Assembly: GCA_947628795.1 (NCBI GenBank)
Contig: CANRBF010000008.1
Location: forward strand, 62,001 to 126,000
DNA: 64,000 nt
Source of the DNA: an uncultured Monoglobus sp.
GTDB lineage: Bacteria > Bacillota > Clostridia > Monoglobales > Monoglobaceae
Direction of reading: 5' to 3'
The notes under the pieces were generated by a model. It was not told where the DNA came from. It made no database searches and worked only from the letters and a program-made list of their open reading frames with translations. The translations under genes were made by a program, and so were the position numbers. Positions 43,180 through 52,040 of the stretch are shown here, piece by piece; position 1 is the stretch's first letter; the number at the start of each line of letters is the position of its first letter.

Positions 43180-43860
43180 ATGATTTATTGCGTTGAGGAC
43201 GACGGAGGCATCCGCGAGCTTGTTGTGTACAGCCTCAGGAACACGGGCTTTGAGGCAAAAGGCTTTGAGAGCGGCGAACCGCTGTTTGAAGCTCTCAAAA
43301 ACGGCGGCAGGCCCGAGCTTATACTGCTCGACATAATGCTGCCCGGCGAGGACGGACTGAGTATTTTAAAAAAGCTGCGCGCCGCTCCCGACACCCGCGA
43401 TATTCCGGTGATACTTCTCACAGCCAAAAACGCCGAGTTCGACAAGGTGAGCGGTCTTGACGGCGGCGCTGACGACTATGTGACAAAGCCGTTCGGGATC
43501 ATGGAGCTTATATCGAGGATCAAGGCTGTGCTGCGGCGCAGCGGAGGCGCGGCGGAAAGCAAAGCCGACGAGGAATATTCCGCCTTCGGCGTATGCCTCA
43601 ACGCGAAAAAGCATATCGTGACCTCGGGCGGCAATGAAGTTGAGCTGACTTTAAAAGAATTTGAAGTCCTGCGTCTGCTGCTCAAGAACCGCGGCTCGGT
43701 CATGACCCGAGACACGCTGCTCGACCGCGTGTGGGGCTATGACTTTGACGGCGAGACCCGAACGGTCGACGTTCACATCAGGACCCTGCGCCGCAAGCTG
43801 GGCGATCGAGGAAGCATAATCAAAACCGTGCGCGGCGTGGGCTACAGAATCGAGGATTGA
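43180..43860 (+). CDS. phoP: PhoP/PhoB-type response regulator
   Basis: 226 residues. Receiver domain with 'CVEDDGG', phospho-acceptor Asp in 'LILLDIMLPGEDGLS', and 'TKPFG'; winged-helix domain with 'LTLKEFEVLRLLLKNRGSVMTRDTLLDRVWGYDFDGETRTVDVHI'. It lies in the pst operon with its kinase, so it should bind the direct repeats at 39011 and activate the operon under phosphate starvation. AGGAGAAAGG precedes the ATG. Confidence 0.93.
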   Translation: MIYCVEDDGGIRELVVYSLRNTGFEAKGFESGEPLFEALKNGGRPELILLDIMLPGEDGLSILKKLRAAPDTRDIPVILLTAKNAEFDKVSGLDGGADDYVTKPFGIMELISRIKAVLRRSGGAAESKADEEYSAFGVCLNAKKHIVTSGGNEVELTLKEFEVLRLLLKNRGSVMTRDTLLDRVWGYDFDGETRTVDVHIRTLRRKLGDRGSIIKTVRGVGYRIED

Positions 43861-43866
43861 CGGCAA

Positions 43867-45246
43867 GTGGCAAAAAATATTTTTAAAAACGGCTCGGCAA
43901 AGCTGAGCTCAAAAATATTCCGCGGGATCACGGCTGTTGTGATAGCGGGCGTTGTGATAACCGCGATCATTTCATCGGCTTTGTTTTACGCCGAATTTTC
44001 CCGCGAGATCAAATCCGAGATCAAAACCGAAACGAGATATCTGGCAGAGCTCGCCGATACCGTCGGGGTCTCGGAATTAAAATCGGCTGTTCCCGACGGG
44101 CGCGTGACGATGATCGCCGCTGACGGCTCGGTGATTTTTGACAGCCGCGCGGACGGTGAGGCGGCCGAGAATCACTCAAGCCGCCCCGAGATCAAACAAG
44201 CGCTCGAAAGCGGCGAGGGTGAGAGCACGCGCGTTTCAAAAACCTTTGGCAAGAAAAACTATTACTACGCGCTGCGCCTGAGTGACGGCGGAGTTATCCG
44301 CGTCTCCCGCGAGACCTCAAGCATGTTCGGCGCGGTGTTCGGCGCGGCGCCCGGAATACTGCTGGCTGTGCTGCTTCTTATCGGGCTGGCGATGGCCGCC
44401 GCGGGCGCGCTGACCCGCTCGATAATAAGGCCGATAAACGATCTCGACCTTGACTCTCCCCTCGAATACGAGGCGTACGAGGAGCTGGATCCGCTGCTGG
44501 AGCGGGTCGACGAGCAGAACAAAAAAATGCTTACTCAAATCAACGAGGCGCGGAAGGCCGAAAAGATGCGCCGCGAGTTTTCGGCCAACGTTTCCCACGA
44601 GCTCAAAACACCGCTGACTACCATTATGGGGTGCAGCGAAATTTTAAAAGAGGGCATAGTCGACCCGAAAGACGTAAACGGATTTTTGGAGCGCATTAAT
44701 TCCGAGTCAAAACGCCTGCTGGCGCTGATAGACGACATAATCAGCCTGTCGGGGCTTGACGAGGGCGGCGGAAACATAGAGATGACCGACGCGGACCTTT
44801 TGGAGATCGCGCGCGAGGCTGCCGAAAGCCTTGAATTTAAGGCGGAAAAGCGCGGCATAAGCATATCCGTGTCGGGAAATGAACAAACCGTTCGCGGCAG
44901 CCGCGGACTGCTGCACGAGATGATATACAACCTCTGCGACAACGCCGTGCGATACAACCGCGAGGGCGGATACGTTAATATCACGGTCGGCGGTGAGGGC
45001 GGCAGACCGTTTGTGTCGGTCAGGGACAACGGGATCGGCATTCCCGAGGCCGACCGGGAGCGTGTGTTCGAGCGGTTCTACCGCGTGGACAAAAGCCACT
45101 CAAAAGAGACCGGCGGCACAGGCCTCGGGCTCTCGATAGTAAAGCACGCGGCGCAAATACACGGCGCCGAGATAAGCTTAAAAAGCGAGCCCGGCAAGGG
45201 CACAGAAATAAAAATCATATTTCCGAAATTTAAGTTTCAAGCGTAA
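43867..45246 (+). CDS. phoR: PhoR-type sensor histidine kinase
   Basis: 459 residues from a GTG codon, six bases after the regulator's stop. Transmembrane helix near 20-42, extracytoplasmic sensor domain (about 45-155) with 'VSRETSSMFG', second helix about 158-182, then HisKA with 'ANVSHELKTPLTTIMGCSEIL' and HATPase with 'LCDNAVRYNREGG', 'DNGIGIPEADRERVFERFYRVDKSHSKETGGTGLGLSIV'. No PAS domain is evident, unlike many PhoR proteins. Last gene of the phosphate operon, followed by a strong terminator. Confidence 0.92.
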   Translation: MAKNIFKNGSAKLSSKIFRGITAVVIAGVVITAIISSALFYAEFSREIKSEIKTETRYLAELADTVGVSELKSAVPDGRVTMIAADGSVIFDSRADGEAAENHSSRPEIKQALESGEGESTRVSKTFGKKNYYYALRLSDGGVIRVSRETSSMFGAVFGAAPGILLAVLLLIGLAMAAAGALTRSIIRPINDLDLDSPLEYEAYEELDPLLERVDEQNKKMLTQINEARKAEKMRREFSANVSHELKTPLTTIMGCSEILKEGIVDPKDVNGFLERINSESKRLLALIDDIISLSGLDEGGGNIEMTDADLLEIAREAAESLEFKAEKRGISISVSGNEQTVRGSRGLLHEMIYNLCDNAVRYNREGGYVNITVGGEGGRPFVSVRDNGIGIPEADRERVFERFYRVDKSHSKETGGTGLGLSIVKHAAQIHGAEISLKSEPGKGTEIKIIFPKFKFQA

Positions 45247-45247
45247 T

Positions 45248-45288
45248 ATCACCGCCGAGGCTTTCCCCGGCGGTGATCGTTTTTTTAG
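45248..45288 (+). terminator. Terminator of the pst operon
   Basis: Perfect stem ATCACCGCCG/CGGCGGTGAT, then a run of seven T. It also separates the convergent AKR gene. Confidence 0.9.
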
Positions 45289-45296
45289 TTTTCTGC

Positions 45297-46415
45297 TTAC
45301 GCCAATGCGGCGGTCACTTTTTCGAGCTCGTCTCTGATCTTTATGTGCTGCGGGCAAGCTTCCTCACACTTTCCGCATTTTATACACTCCTCCGCTCCGG
45401 CCGAGCCGTGGCCGTTCACAAGCCATCCCAACTGGTGCCGCGCGGCGGCCTTGTCGCCGTAGAGCGTCATTATGTTCATCGCGGTAAAGGTGCCCGATAT
45501 GCCGATGTTCTTGGGGCAGACCTTGGCGCAGTAGTTGCAGACCGTGCAGGGAATGATCGGTATTTTCGCCATTTCCTCACGCGCCTTGTCGAGAGTTGAT
45601 CTCTGCGCGTCGGTCAGTCCTGTAAAGCCTTTCATATACGACAGATTGTCCTCGGTCTGCTCAATGCTGCTCATGCCCGACAGCACGGTTATAACGCCGT
45701 CAAGGTCAGCCGCGAAACGTATCGCCCACGACGCGCAGGACATATCGGGCTCCGCCTCTTTCAGAATATTTTTTACGGACTCGGGCGGGTTCGCGAGCAT
45801 GCCGCCCTTGACCGGCTCCATTATTATGATCGGAATATTGTGCTTCCTCGCTACCTCATAGCAGCCGCGGGACTGTATCGCATAGTTGTCCCAGTCGGCA
45901 TAGTTGATCTGGAGCTGCACGAATTCCATCTCGGGATGCTTGTTCAAAATATCCTCAAGCTCCTGCGGGGTCGAGTGGAACGAAAAGCCGACATGCTTTA
46001 TAAGGCCCTCGGCCTTTTTTTGCATAACAAAGTCCCACATATTAAAATCGTCAAAAAATTTGGTGCGCCCCTCGCCCAGGTTATGGAGCAGATAAAAATC
46101 AAAATATCCCGCGCCCGTCACCTTCAGCGAGTTCTCAAACTGCGCGATCGCGTCCTCGCGCGTCTTGCAGTTTATCCACGCGGCCATCTTGGTCGCAAGC
46201 TTGTAGCTCTCTCTCGGATAACGGTCGACCAGCGCCTTTCGTATCGCGCTCTCGCTCTCGCCGTATGCCCAGGCGGTATCGAAATAATTAAATCCCGCTT
46301 CCATGAACTTGTCGACCATCACTTTGGTCTGCTCGACGTCGATCTTTTTGTCGATCATCGGCAGCCTCATAAGCCCGAAGCCCAGCTTGCCGATACCTTC
46401 ATATAAATCCGACAT
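45297..46415 (-). CDS. Aldo/keto reductase with C-terminal 4Fe-4S ferredoxin domain
   Basis: 372 residues from the ATG at 46415 (AAAGGGG upstream); an earlier in-frame start has no ribosome site. AKR barrel with 'FDTAWAYGESESAIRKAL', 'LATKMAAW' and 'FYLLHNLG', then 'CTVCNYCAKVCPKNI' and 'CIKCGKCEEACPQHI', giving two 4Fe-4S clusters. Second AKR of this ferredoxin-fused class in the window (the other is at 26108-27139); the two are only distantly similar. Substrate unknown. Single gene. Confidence 0.9.
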   Translation of the reverse strand: MSDLYEGIGKLGFGLMRLPMIDKKIDVEQTKVMVDKFMEAGFNYFDTAWAYGESESAIRKALVDRYPRESYKLATKMAAWINCKTREDAIAQFENSLKVTGAGYFDFYLLHNLGEGRTKFFDDFNMWDFVMQKKAEGLIKHVGFSFHSTPQELEDILNKHPEMEFVQLQINYADWDNYAIQSRGCYEVARKHNIPIIIMEPVKGGMLANPPESVKNILKEAEPDMSCASWAIRFAADLDGVITVLSGMSSIEQTEDNLSYMKGFTGLTDAQRSTLDKAREEMAKIPIIPCTVCNYCAKVCPKNIGISGTFTAMNIMTLYGDKAAARHQLGWLVNGHGSAGAEECIKCGKCEEACPQHIKIRDELEKVTAALA

Positions 46416-46517
46416 ATGTATTCCCCTTTCTCTGTAAAATAAACCGAATATTGATGTATATATTATAATATACACAGGCGCTAAAGTCAAATTAAAAAAA
46501 CTGATAACAAGATCATT

Positions 46518-46566
46518 TACCCACCTCCGTCAGGCTGCGCCTGACACCTCCTCCCGGGAGAAGGCA
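46518..46566. repeat. Fragment of palindromic intergenic repeat
   Basis: CCTCCGTCAGGC-TGC-GCCTGAC followed by CTCCTCCCGGGAGAAGG, two adjoining palindromes in the style of the repeat block at 2.3 kb; it lies in the otherwise empty 157-base gap 46416-46572. Confidence 0.5.
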
Positions 46567-46572
46567 AAAAAT

Positions 46573-47487
46573 TTATTTTACGCTTTCGGCTACTTTCAGG
46601 AGCTCGTCTCCTATAACGCTGCTGTTTCCCGAGAGGACCGCGACCGAGACGCCGCCTTGCTCCCACTCCGCCGAGCTGTTGGTCACGGCGGCGGCGCAGC
46701 CGTGGATCTCACATTCGGAAACCGGCCCGTCATAGCTCGTCGTATACTTTGTCTTATCGTTGATGATCCTCTCATGCACCGTGAAAACATCAGCTCCGTT
46801 TGAGTAGCCGACCACCGCGTAGTCGCCGGAAACAACGCCGCCGTTCGCGAATCCCTCGGCGTACAGGAATGAATATCCCTCGGGCAGGTACTCGGGCTCC
46901 AGAAGGTCAAAATTCAGTCCGCTCTTAAACCTTTCGAACTCATCAAGCGTCGTGCAGACCTTGTTATTCTCATTTTCGTCCGGAATCAGCTTACCTTTGC
47001 TTGCGGCGCTGACCGAAACACTCACTTTGTCTTTATCTATCAAGCCGGTTTCGCACATAAGATCGATCCATCTCTGAGCGTCATATTTTACGCCGTTTTC
47101 GTCATAAAGCTCGATATCGTTCTCGTCGAGGCCGCCCTCAAGTTCGGTGACCGGTTTGCCGTCTTTGTCGAACACCCTGCCGCTCAATGCCTCGGGCAGC
47201 GTGAACACCATCCCACTGTCGTCGGTCTCTATTATCGTGTTGTGACCCGTTGATATTGTTTTTACTATTCTCTCGACTATACCGCCGGCGAAGGCGAGCT
47301 GCGTCACGCCGACAACTACCGCAACCGCCGCTGCGACGGCTATGACCCTCTTTGCGCGGGACCTCTTTTTGGTTTTGTTAAGCACTTCTTTTTTCATGAT
47401 CATTCGCTCCTCTTTTGTCAGTTCGGCGGGCTCGTATCCGCTCAGGTCGATGTCCGCGCCGTTTAGATAATCATACTCATTTTTCAT
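46573..47487 (-). CDS. Probable membrane anti-sigma factor (DUF4367-like)
   Basis: 304 residues from the ATG at 47487 (GAGGAG upstream). About 45 cytoplasmic residues ('MNEYDYLNGADIDLSG'-like start, then a basic 'KKRSRAKR') precede one transmembrane helix (about 47-67). The rest is extracytoplasmic, with 'LNFDLLEPEYLPEGYSFLYAEGF' and 'VSVAVLSGNSSVIGDELLKVAESVK', the usual pattern of DUF4367 domains in anti-sigma proteins. It overlaps the end of the sigma-factor gene by 11 bases, so the two form a sigma/anti-sigma pair. The zinc-finger type of anti-sigma domain is absent. Confidence 0.8.
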   Translation of the reverse strand: MKNEYDYLNGADIDLSGYEPAELTKEERMIMKKEVLNKTKKRSRAKRVIAVAAAVAVVVGVTQLAFAGGIVERIVKTISTGHNTIIETDDSGMVFTLPEALSGRVFDKDGKPVTELEGGLDENDIELYDENGVKYDAQRWIDLMCETGLIDKDKVSVSVSAASKGKLIPDENENNKVCTTLDEFERFKSGLNFDLLEPEYLPEGYSFLYAEGFANGGVVSGDYAVVGYSNGADVFTVHERIINDKTKYTTSYDGPVSECEIHGCAAAVTNSSAEWEQGGVSVAVLSGNSSVIGDELLKVAESVK

Positions 47488-48028
47488 AAAAATCACTCCT
47501 CAGAAGATGACGTCTCAGTCTTTTTCTGCCTCTTGACAGGCGGGTGTACAGGACAGACGGTTCCTCGCCGCAGCTTTCGGCTATCTCCCGCACCGATTCG
47601 GAAAGGATATATCTTCGGTAAAACAGCTTTCGGTCGCGCGGGTCCAAAGAATTCAGCAGATCAAATATCTCTTTCATCGTCTCTTTTCTGATCAGCTCCG
47701 CGTCCGCTCCGTTCTCGCCCTCGGCGTCCTCGCTCAAGGCCTCGCCGCTAAGCTCTTTGCAGTACTTGCGCTTATAGTCTATGCACTTGTATTTGCATAC
47801 TGCGCCTATCCAGTTTTTCAGGGAGTTTTTTTTCGGGTCGAATCTTTCGATATTCCTCCAGACCGAAAACAAAACGTCGTTGACGCACTCGCCGATATGG
47901 TCGGGCAGCATGCTAAGGTGCCTTGCGGCTATCGTCTTGATTAGCCCGCCGTATTTTTCGATGAGGCTCTCAAGCGCGGTCTCGTTCCCCGCTTTGAGCC
48001 CCTTCGTCAGCCGCTCGTCGGTTTCCAT
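47477..48028 (-). CDS. ECF-type RNA polymerase sigma factor
   Basis: 183 residues with sigma region 2 ('GECVNDVLFSVWRNIERFDPKKNSLKNWIGAVCKYKCIDYKRK') and region 4 ('LDPRDRKLFYRRYILSESVREIAESCGEEPSVLYTRLSRGRKRLRRHL'). No region 1.1 or 3. It is followed directly by its membrane anti-sigma partner, so it should be released by an extracellular signal. Its regulon is unknown; no clear ECF promoter was recognised in the window. Confidence 0.92.
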   Translation of the reverse strand: METDERLTKGLKAGNETALESLIEKYGGLIKTIAARHLSMLPDHIGECVNDVLFSVWRNIERFDPKKNSLKNWIGAVCKYKCIDYKRKYCKELSGEALSEDAEGENGADAELIRKETMKEIFDLLNSLDPRDRKLFYRRYILSESVREIAESCGEEPSVLYTRLSRGRKRLRRHLLRSDFYEK

Positions 48029-48118
48029 ACTATCACCTTCTTTTTAAGAATTTAAAGAAGCGCTTCTACTTATTAATACGAATCAAAAATCAAAATCTGT
48101 CAAAAAAATAAGATCCCC

Positions 48119-48967
48119 TTAATTTCGGGGGATCTGTTGAATATTCTCAAGACGCGCGTCAAACTCGTTCCGCAGCGCGTTATCGCCGTTTATATACGCA
48201 TTTCTCAAGTCGAGCAGCGTTCCGTCGGCTCGGAACTCGTCGAGAATGTCGTTTATTTCGCGCAGCAGCTTCGCGCTGCCGTTCGCCGCCGCGATCGAAT
48301 ATCTTCGGCGATCGATATCATCCTCTTTTATCACAAACAGCGGATACTCGGCGACGAATTCTTCCGCCTCGCGGCCGTCGCAGAACATGATGTCGATATC
48401 GCCTCGGAGCATCGCGCCCTCAAGCTCGTCACGGCTCGGATATACGGACATGTTCGAAAGCCCGAGTTCGTCCGCCAGATACTTCTGCGGCAGACTTCCC
48501 GAGACCGCGCCCACGTTCCGCGCCAGTTTAAGGTCGCCCGCGCCGTTTATCTCCGTATTGCCGCCGTTTGCCACGATCGACGACGACAGCGTTATATAGT
48601 TGTCGGAAAAATCGACCTTGCGCCTCAAAACGTCGGTCGCCGCGATCGCGGAAACCGCTATATCCGCAAGCCCGCAATTCAGCGAATCTGCCAAGTCCTC
48701 CTCGTCCATCGGATAAAACGCGGGCGTCATTCCCAGCCTATCGGCAAGCAGCGCCCCGAGCGAAGGGTCGAAACCAAGCAGTCTGCCGCTTGGGTCTGTG
48801 TAAACAAACGGCTCGTTTTCGGGAGCGCAGGCGATCCTGAGCACACCGGGATCGGGTTCGGCCAACGATTTGCTGTCGCTGTCAAAAAGCCTTGCCGGCT
48901 CCGAGCAGGAGACCGCAAGCATGGCGGCAAGTATTAACATAACAGCCGATAAAAATCCGCGCCTCAT
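48119..48967 (-). CDS. Family 3 extracellular solute-binding lipoprotein
   Basis: 282 residues. Signal peptide with lipobox 'LAVSC' (Cys near 21). Bacterial SBP family 3 fold: 'LRIACAPENEPFVYTDPSGRLLGFDPSLGALLADRLG', 'CGLADIAVSAIAATDVLRRKVDFSDNY' and 'LRGDIDIMFCDGREAEEF'. Family members bind amino acids or similar small ligands. No permease or ATPase gene is adjacent; instead it lies 55 bases after a histidine kinase gene on the same strand, so it may present a ligand to that kinase. Confidence 0.85.
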   Translation of the reverse strand: MRRGFLSAVMLILAAMLAVSCSEPARLFDSDSKSLAEPDPGVLRIACAPENEPFVYTDPSGRLLGFDPSLGALLADRLGMTPAFYPMDEEDLADSLNCGLADIAVSAIAATDVLRRKVDFSDNYITLSSSIVANGGNTEINGAGDLKLARNVGAVSGSLPQKYLADELGLSNMSVYPSRDELEGAMLRGDIDIMFCDGREAEEFVAEYPLFVIKEDDIDRRRYSIAAANGSAKLLREINDILDEFRADGTLLDLRNAYINGDNALRNEFDARLENIQQIPRN

Positions 48968-49022
48968 GATATCGCCCCTCGGTTAAACATAGTACCGTCG
49001 TTTTGCTCCGTTTCTGTTTTTT

Positions 49023-50813
49023 CTATTTCGTTGTAGCGGTCGGCAGGTTTATAATAACATTCGTAAACTTTCCGTATTCGCTCTCAATCGTTATGGTGCC
49101 GCCGTGGCTTTCGATGATCTCTTTCGCGATCGAAAGCCCCAATCCCGTACCGCCCTTTTCGCGCGTTCTGGCTCGGTCTACCCTGAAAAATCTGTCAAAC
49201 ACATGCTCAAGGTCGGATTTCGGTATTCCGTAGCCGTTGTCCTTGACCTTTATATAAACCTCGTTGTACATGCTTCCGGCGGCTATATTAACATACCCGC
49301 CCTTTCTGCCGTATTTCACCGCATTTGAAACTATATTGACGATCGCGCGCTCTATCTGAACGGGATCGGCGTACATCTGCGGCAGCTCGCTGACCGCCAC
49401 CAGCTCAAGCTTGATGTCGTTCTGCTGCGCCTCGAGCGCGAAACGGCTCACGATACCGCGCAGCATTTCCTCGATCGAGAACACCTGTTTTTTCATGCTG
49501 AACTTTTGCACGTCAAACTTTGACAGGTCCAAAAGATTGCGCACGAGTTCGGTCATTTTGTCGGCCTCGCTCTCTATCGTGGTCAGGAACTTTTTGAGTA
49601 TCGCCTTGTCGTCAAGATAGCCGTTGAGAAGCGTTTCGGTGTGGGTCTTGATGATAAACAGCGGAGTCTTGAGCTCGTGGGAAACCTCGGCCACAAACTC
49701 GCGGCGCGCCACCTCGAGGTTGAACTGTTCTGTGAAATCCTCAAACACGCAGACGATTCCCGCCGTGCGGTCGTTGTCCATTTTAAACGGCACGAAGTAT
49801 ATCCTGATATGCTTTCCGTTATAGATAACGTCTCGTATCTCGGACGAGTATTTGTCAAGATATGTAAATTCCGCCATGCAGACGCCCGCGTCCAGTTTGT
49901 CAAAAAATTCGTCAAACAGCGGTATCTCTTCCTCGGTGATATCCAGCAGCTCAGCCGCCGCGGGATTTATGTGTATCAGCTTCTGGTCAGTGTCAAAGGC
50001 CATGATTCCGTTGGTTATATGCTCCAATATAACGTCGACCTTGTGCTTGTCGGCGCCCATCTGGCTGATGGTCTTGCTCATGACCCTGCCCATGTGGTTA
50101 AACGCCTGAGACAGCGAGCCGATCTCGTCGGTCCTGTTCAAATCGGAGGGCATGTCGTAAACGCCTCGCGCGAAGCTGTCGGCTCTGCGGGACAGCTTGC
50201 GCAGCGGCTGAGTTACCGAGCGCGAAACATACACTGCGGCGCCCGCGGAAAGCAGACACGCCAAAAGCAGCATCCACAGCATAATGATCAGCAAAGTATT
50301 GACCACTCCGTGGAGCTCGTTTTTGTTGTCGGTCACGTATATAACATACTCGCCCGATGTGTCGCTGAGCGGCGCAAGATACGCGGCGTAGTCCAGCACA
50401 TCGCCGCCCGAACCAGCATTGCCGCCCTTTGTGTGCCGCTCCAGAGCATCGACCATATTAGGCGTTCTGGTTATGCGGTCCTGCATCAGATATGTGGGCG
50501 CGACGATCTCGCCGCCGGGCGCCGCAAGAATATAGCATTTGCGGTTTTGGTCAAGGCCCAGCTGCGCCGCGTGATCACGGATCAGATTTTCGATTTCATA
50601 TTGCTTGACGAACTCTCTGTCCGTCGAACTCATCACGCTTTGCACCGCCGCGCCGAGCCCTCCGTCCACGGCGGCGTCCGCCTGCTCCTCAAACTCGTTT
50701 TCAAAACGCGAGGTCACGCAGTAGACCGAAATGATCCCAAACGCCGCTGTAAGCAGCACCGCCACCGCCATGAAAACAGCGACCGTCTTGTAGATAAGTT
50801 TATTTTTCAGCAT
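49023..50813 (-). CDS. Sensor histidine kinase (HAMP-PAS-HisKA), no adjacent regulator
   Basis: 596 residues. Transmembrane helix 8-30, a large extracellular sensor (about 31-170), second helix about 172-195, HAMP ('RSVTQPLRKLSRRADSFARG'), PAS ('HITNGIMAFDTDQKLIHINPAAAELLDI'), HisKA with 'AEVSHELKTPLFIIKTHTETLL' and HATPase with 'NIVSNAVKYGRKGG' and 'GGTGLGLSIAKEIIESHGG'. The architecture is WalK/ResE-like, but there is no response regulator on either side. The solute-binding lipoprotein gene follows. It must signal to a regulator encoded elsewhere. Confidence 0.88.
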   Translation of the reverse strand: MLKNKLIYKTVAVFMAVAVLLTAAFGIISVYCVTSRFENEFEEQADAAVDGGLGAAVQSVMSSTDREFVKQYEIENLIRDHAAQLGLDQNRKCYILAAPGGEIVAPTYLMQDRITRTPNMVDALERHTKGGNAGSGGDVLDYAAYLAPLSDTSGEYVIYVTDNKNELHGVVNTLLIIMLWMLLLACLLSAGAAVYVSRSVTQPLRKLSRRADSFARGVYDMPSDLNRTDEIGSLSQAFNHMGRVMSKTISQMGADKHKVDVILEHITNGIMAFDTDQKLIHINPAAAELLDITEEEIPLFDEFFDKLDAGVCMAEFTYLDKYSSEIRDVIYNGKHIRIYFVPFKMDNDRTAGIVCVFEDFTEQFNLEVARREFVAEVSHELKTPLFIIKTHTETLLNGYLDDKAILKKFLTTIESEADKMTELVRNLLDLSKFDVQKFSMKKQVFSIEEMLRGIVSRFALEAQQNDIKLELVAVSELPQMYADPVQIERAIVNIVSNAVKYGRKGGYVNIAAGSMYNEVYIKVKDNGYGIPKSDLEHVFDRFFRVDRARTREKGGTGLGLSIAKEIIESHGGTITIESEYGKFTNVIINLPTATTK

Positions 50814-50899
50814 TTTTAATTCTCCGAAACAAAATATATATTAATTATAACATTAAAAAAAGATATATACAAGAAATTTTTTTAACCCCGATAAATATC

Positions 50900-50935
50900 T
50901 TGCAATTTGATGTAAAAAGTTGTATAATTATACAA
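50900..50935 (+). promoter_or_regulatory. Promoter with palindrome before DUF2752 gene
   Basis: TTGCAA (50900-50905), 17-base spacer, TATAAT (50923-50928). The perfect 16-bp palindrome TTGTATAATTATACAA (50920-50935) covers the -10, a likely repressor site. Confidence 0.65.
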
Positions 50936-50958
50936 GATATTGATTTGGGGGTAGAAGT

Positions 50959-51330
50959 ATGAACAAGCGGGCCGCGCGTGTCGCAGCGCTGTACGGAATA
51001 TTGATTTTTTCGGGTTTGACGCTGCTGCTCCTCCTGAGCCGCGGAGCCTTTCATTTCATCTGCCCGTTCCGCGAGATAACGGGTCTGCGCTGTCCCGGCT
51101 GCGGCAACACAAATGCGCTGTTGGCGGCCGCGCATGGTAAATTTTATGACGCGTTTATGTGCAACCCGATGTTTTTCCCCGAGGTCGCGCTGGCTGCGGC
51201 CGGCGTAATTCGCATTTCGGTGTTGTATATCAAAAAGTCGCGGCTCTCTAAGGCGGTCTCAGCGGTTTTCGCCGCGGGCGCCGCTCTCATACTGATATGG
51301 GGAATCGTCAGAAATATAATCAATATATAA
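50959..51330 (+). CDS. DUF2752 membrane protein
   Basis: 123 residues with three predicted membrane helices (about 10-30, 75-92 and 100-118). Between the first two lies 'CPFREITGLRCPGCGNTNALLAAAHGKFYDAFMCNPMFF', the DUF2752 signature CPGCG-T-A, whose cysteines might bind metal. The function is unknown. It is cotranscribed with a zinc-ribbon/TM2 protein 22 bases downstream, a frequent pairing in Firmicutes. GGGGG serves as ribosome site. Confidence 0.88.
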   Translation: MNKRAARVAALYGILIFSGLTLLLLLSRGAFHFICPFREITGLRCPGCGNTNALLAAAHGKFYDAFMCNPMFFPEVALAAAGVIRISVLYIKKSRLSKAVSAVFAAGAALILIWGIVRNIINI

Positions 51331-51352
51331 TATTATGAAAGAAGGTTTTTAA

Positions 51353-51748
51353 ATGAATTGTCAAAACTGCGGAAGCGAGATCTCAAATGACGCCAAGTTC
51401 TGTCCCGTGTGCGGCAGTCCCGTGTCTGCTCAAAACAGCGGTGCCGAAAACGCCGCGCCGAACTATCAAAATCCCACGCCGAATTATCAAAACGCGGCAA
51501 ATCAGTACGCCGCGCCGAACGCCGCACCCAAGTCGCGGCTCCTCGCCGGACTTCTGGGCCTTTTATTCGGAGGTATCGGCGTGCATAATTTCTACTTAGG
51601 CAACACCACCCGCGCGGTAATACAGATCGTTGTTTCCTGCGTGACCTGCGGCATCGGCGCGATATGGGGCTTTGTCGAGGGAATTTTGATCCTGTGCAGG
51701 CAGATAAACGTCGACGGCTACGGCATGCCCCTTAAAGACGACTGCTAA
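51353..51748 (+). CDS. Zinc-ribbon and TM2 domain protein
   Basis: 131 residues. N-terminal zinc ribbon 'CQNCGSEISNDAKFCPVCG' (two CxxC), a low-complexity Asn/Gln/Pro/Ala linker with repeated 'PNYQN', then a TM2 domain 'LLGLLFGGIGVHNFYLGNTTRAVIQIVVSCVTCGIGAIWGFVEGILIL' with two membrane helices. No enzymatic function is known for such proteins. Ends with a terminator at 51790. Confidence 0.9.
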   Translation: MNCQNCGSEISNDAKFCPVCGSPVSAQNSGAENAAPNYQNPTPNYQNAANQYAAPNAAPKSRLLAGLLGLLFGGIGVHNFYLGNTTRAVIQIVVSCVTCGIGAIWGFVEGILILCRQINVDGYGMPLKDDC

Positions 51749-51789
51749 AACTTTTTGCAATATTTTAAGCCGCCGCGCGGAATGTCTAT

Positions 51790-51816
51790 AACGCCGTTTC
51801 GTGCGGCGTTTTTATT
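51790..51816 (+). terminator. Terminator after TM2 gene
   Basis: AACGCCG/CGGCGTT stem followed by TTTTTATT. Confidence 0.85.
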
Positions 51817-51916
51817 CTGCGCCGTAAATTTTTAGGAAAACCATTGACAAATTTGTCGAAATATAGTATTATTTTATTAGCGCTAAATATATAATGCAAA
51901 ATTTTTATTTTAAGTC

Positions 51917-52040
51917 CGCAGTCCTTCTTTTTCTTTAGCAGCTTCGTACCGTCGTTTTCGTAGTGCATGGTCGGAAAAAACAGTCTGTTAAGAAACGCGA
52001 TCGTTTCTCCCGTCAGGTTTCCGTAGTATATCGGCGAGCC
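51917..52040 (-). pseudogene. Remnant of NADPH-dependent FMN reductase/iron-sulfur flavoprotein
   Basis: The minus-strand frame 'GSPIYYGNLTGETIAFLNRLFFPTMHYENDGTKLL' is the conserved central segment of flavodoxin-fold NAD(P)H-dependent FMN reductases (GSPIY-x-G-x-x-TG; FLxRLxFP). It has no start, is preceded by an in-frame stop, and fades into AT-rich sequence, so only an internal fragment remains. Its upstream end is fused out of frame to the HD-domain gene, whose last codons read the same DNA in another frame. Confidence 0.7.
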
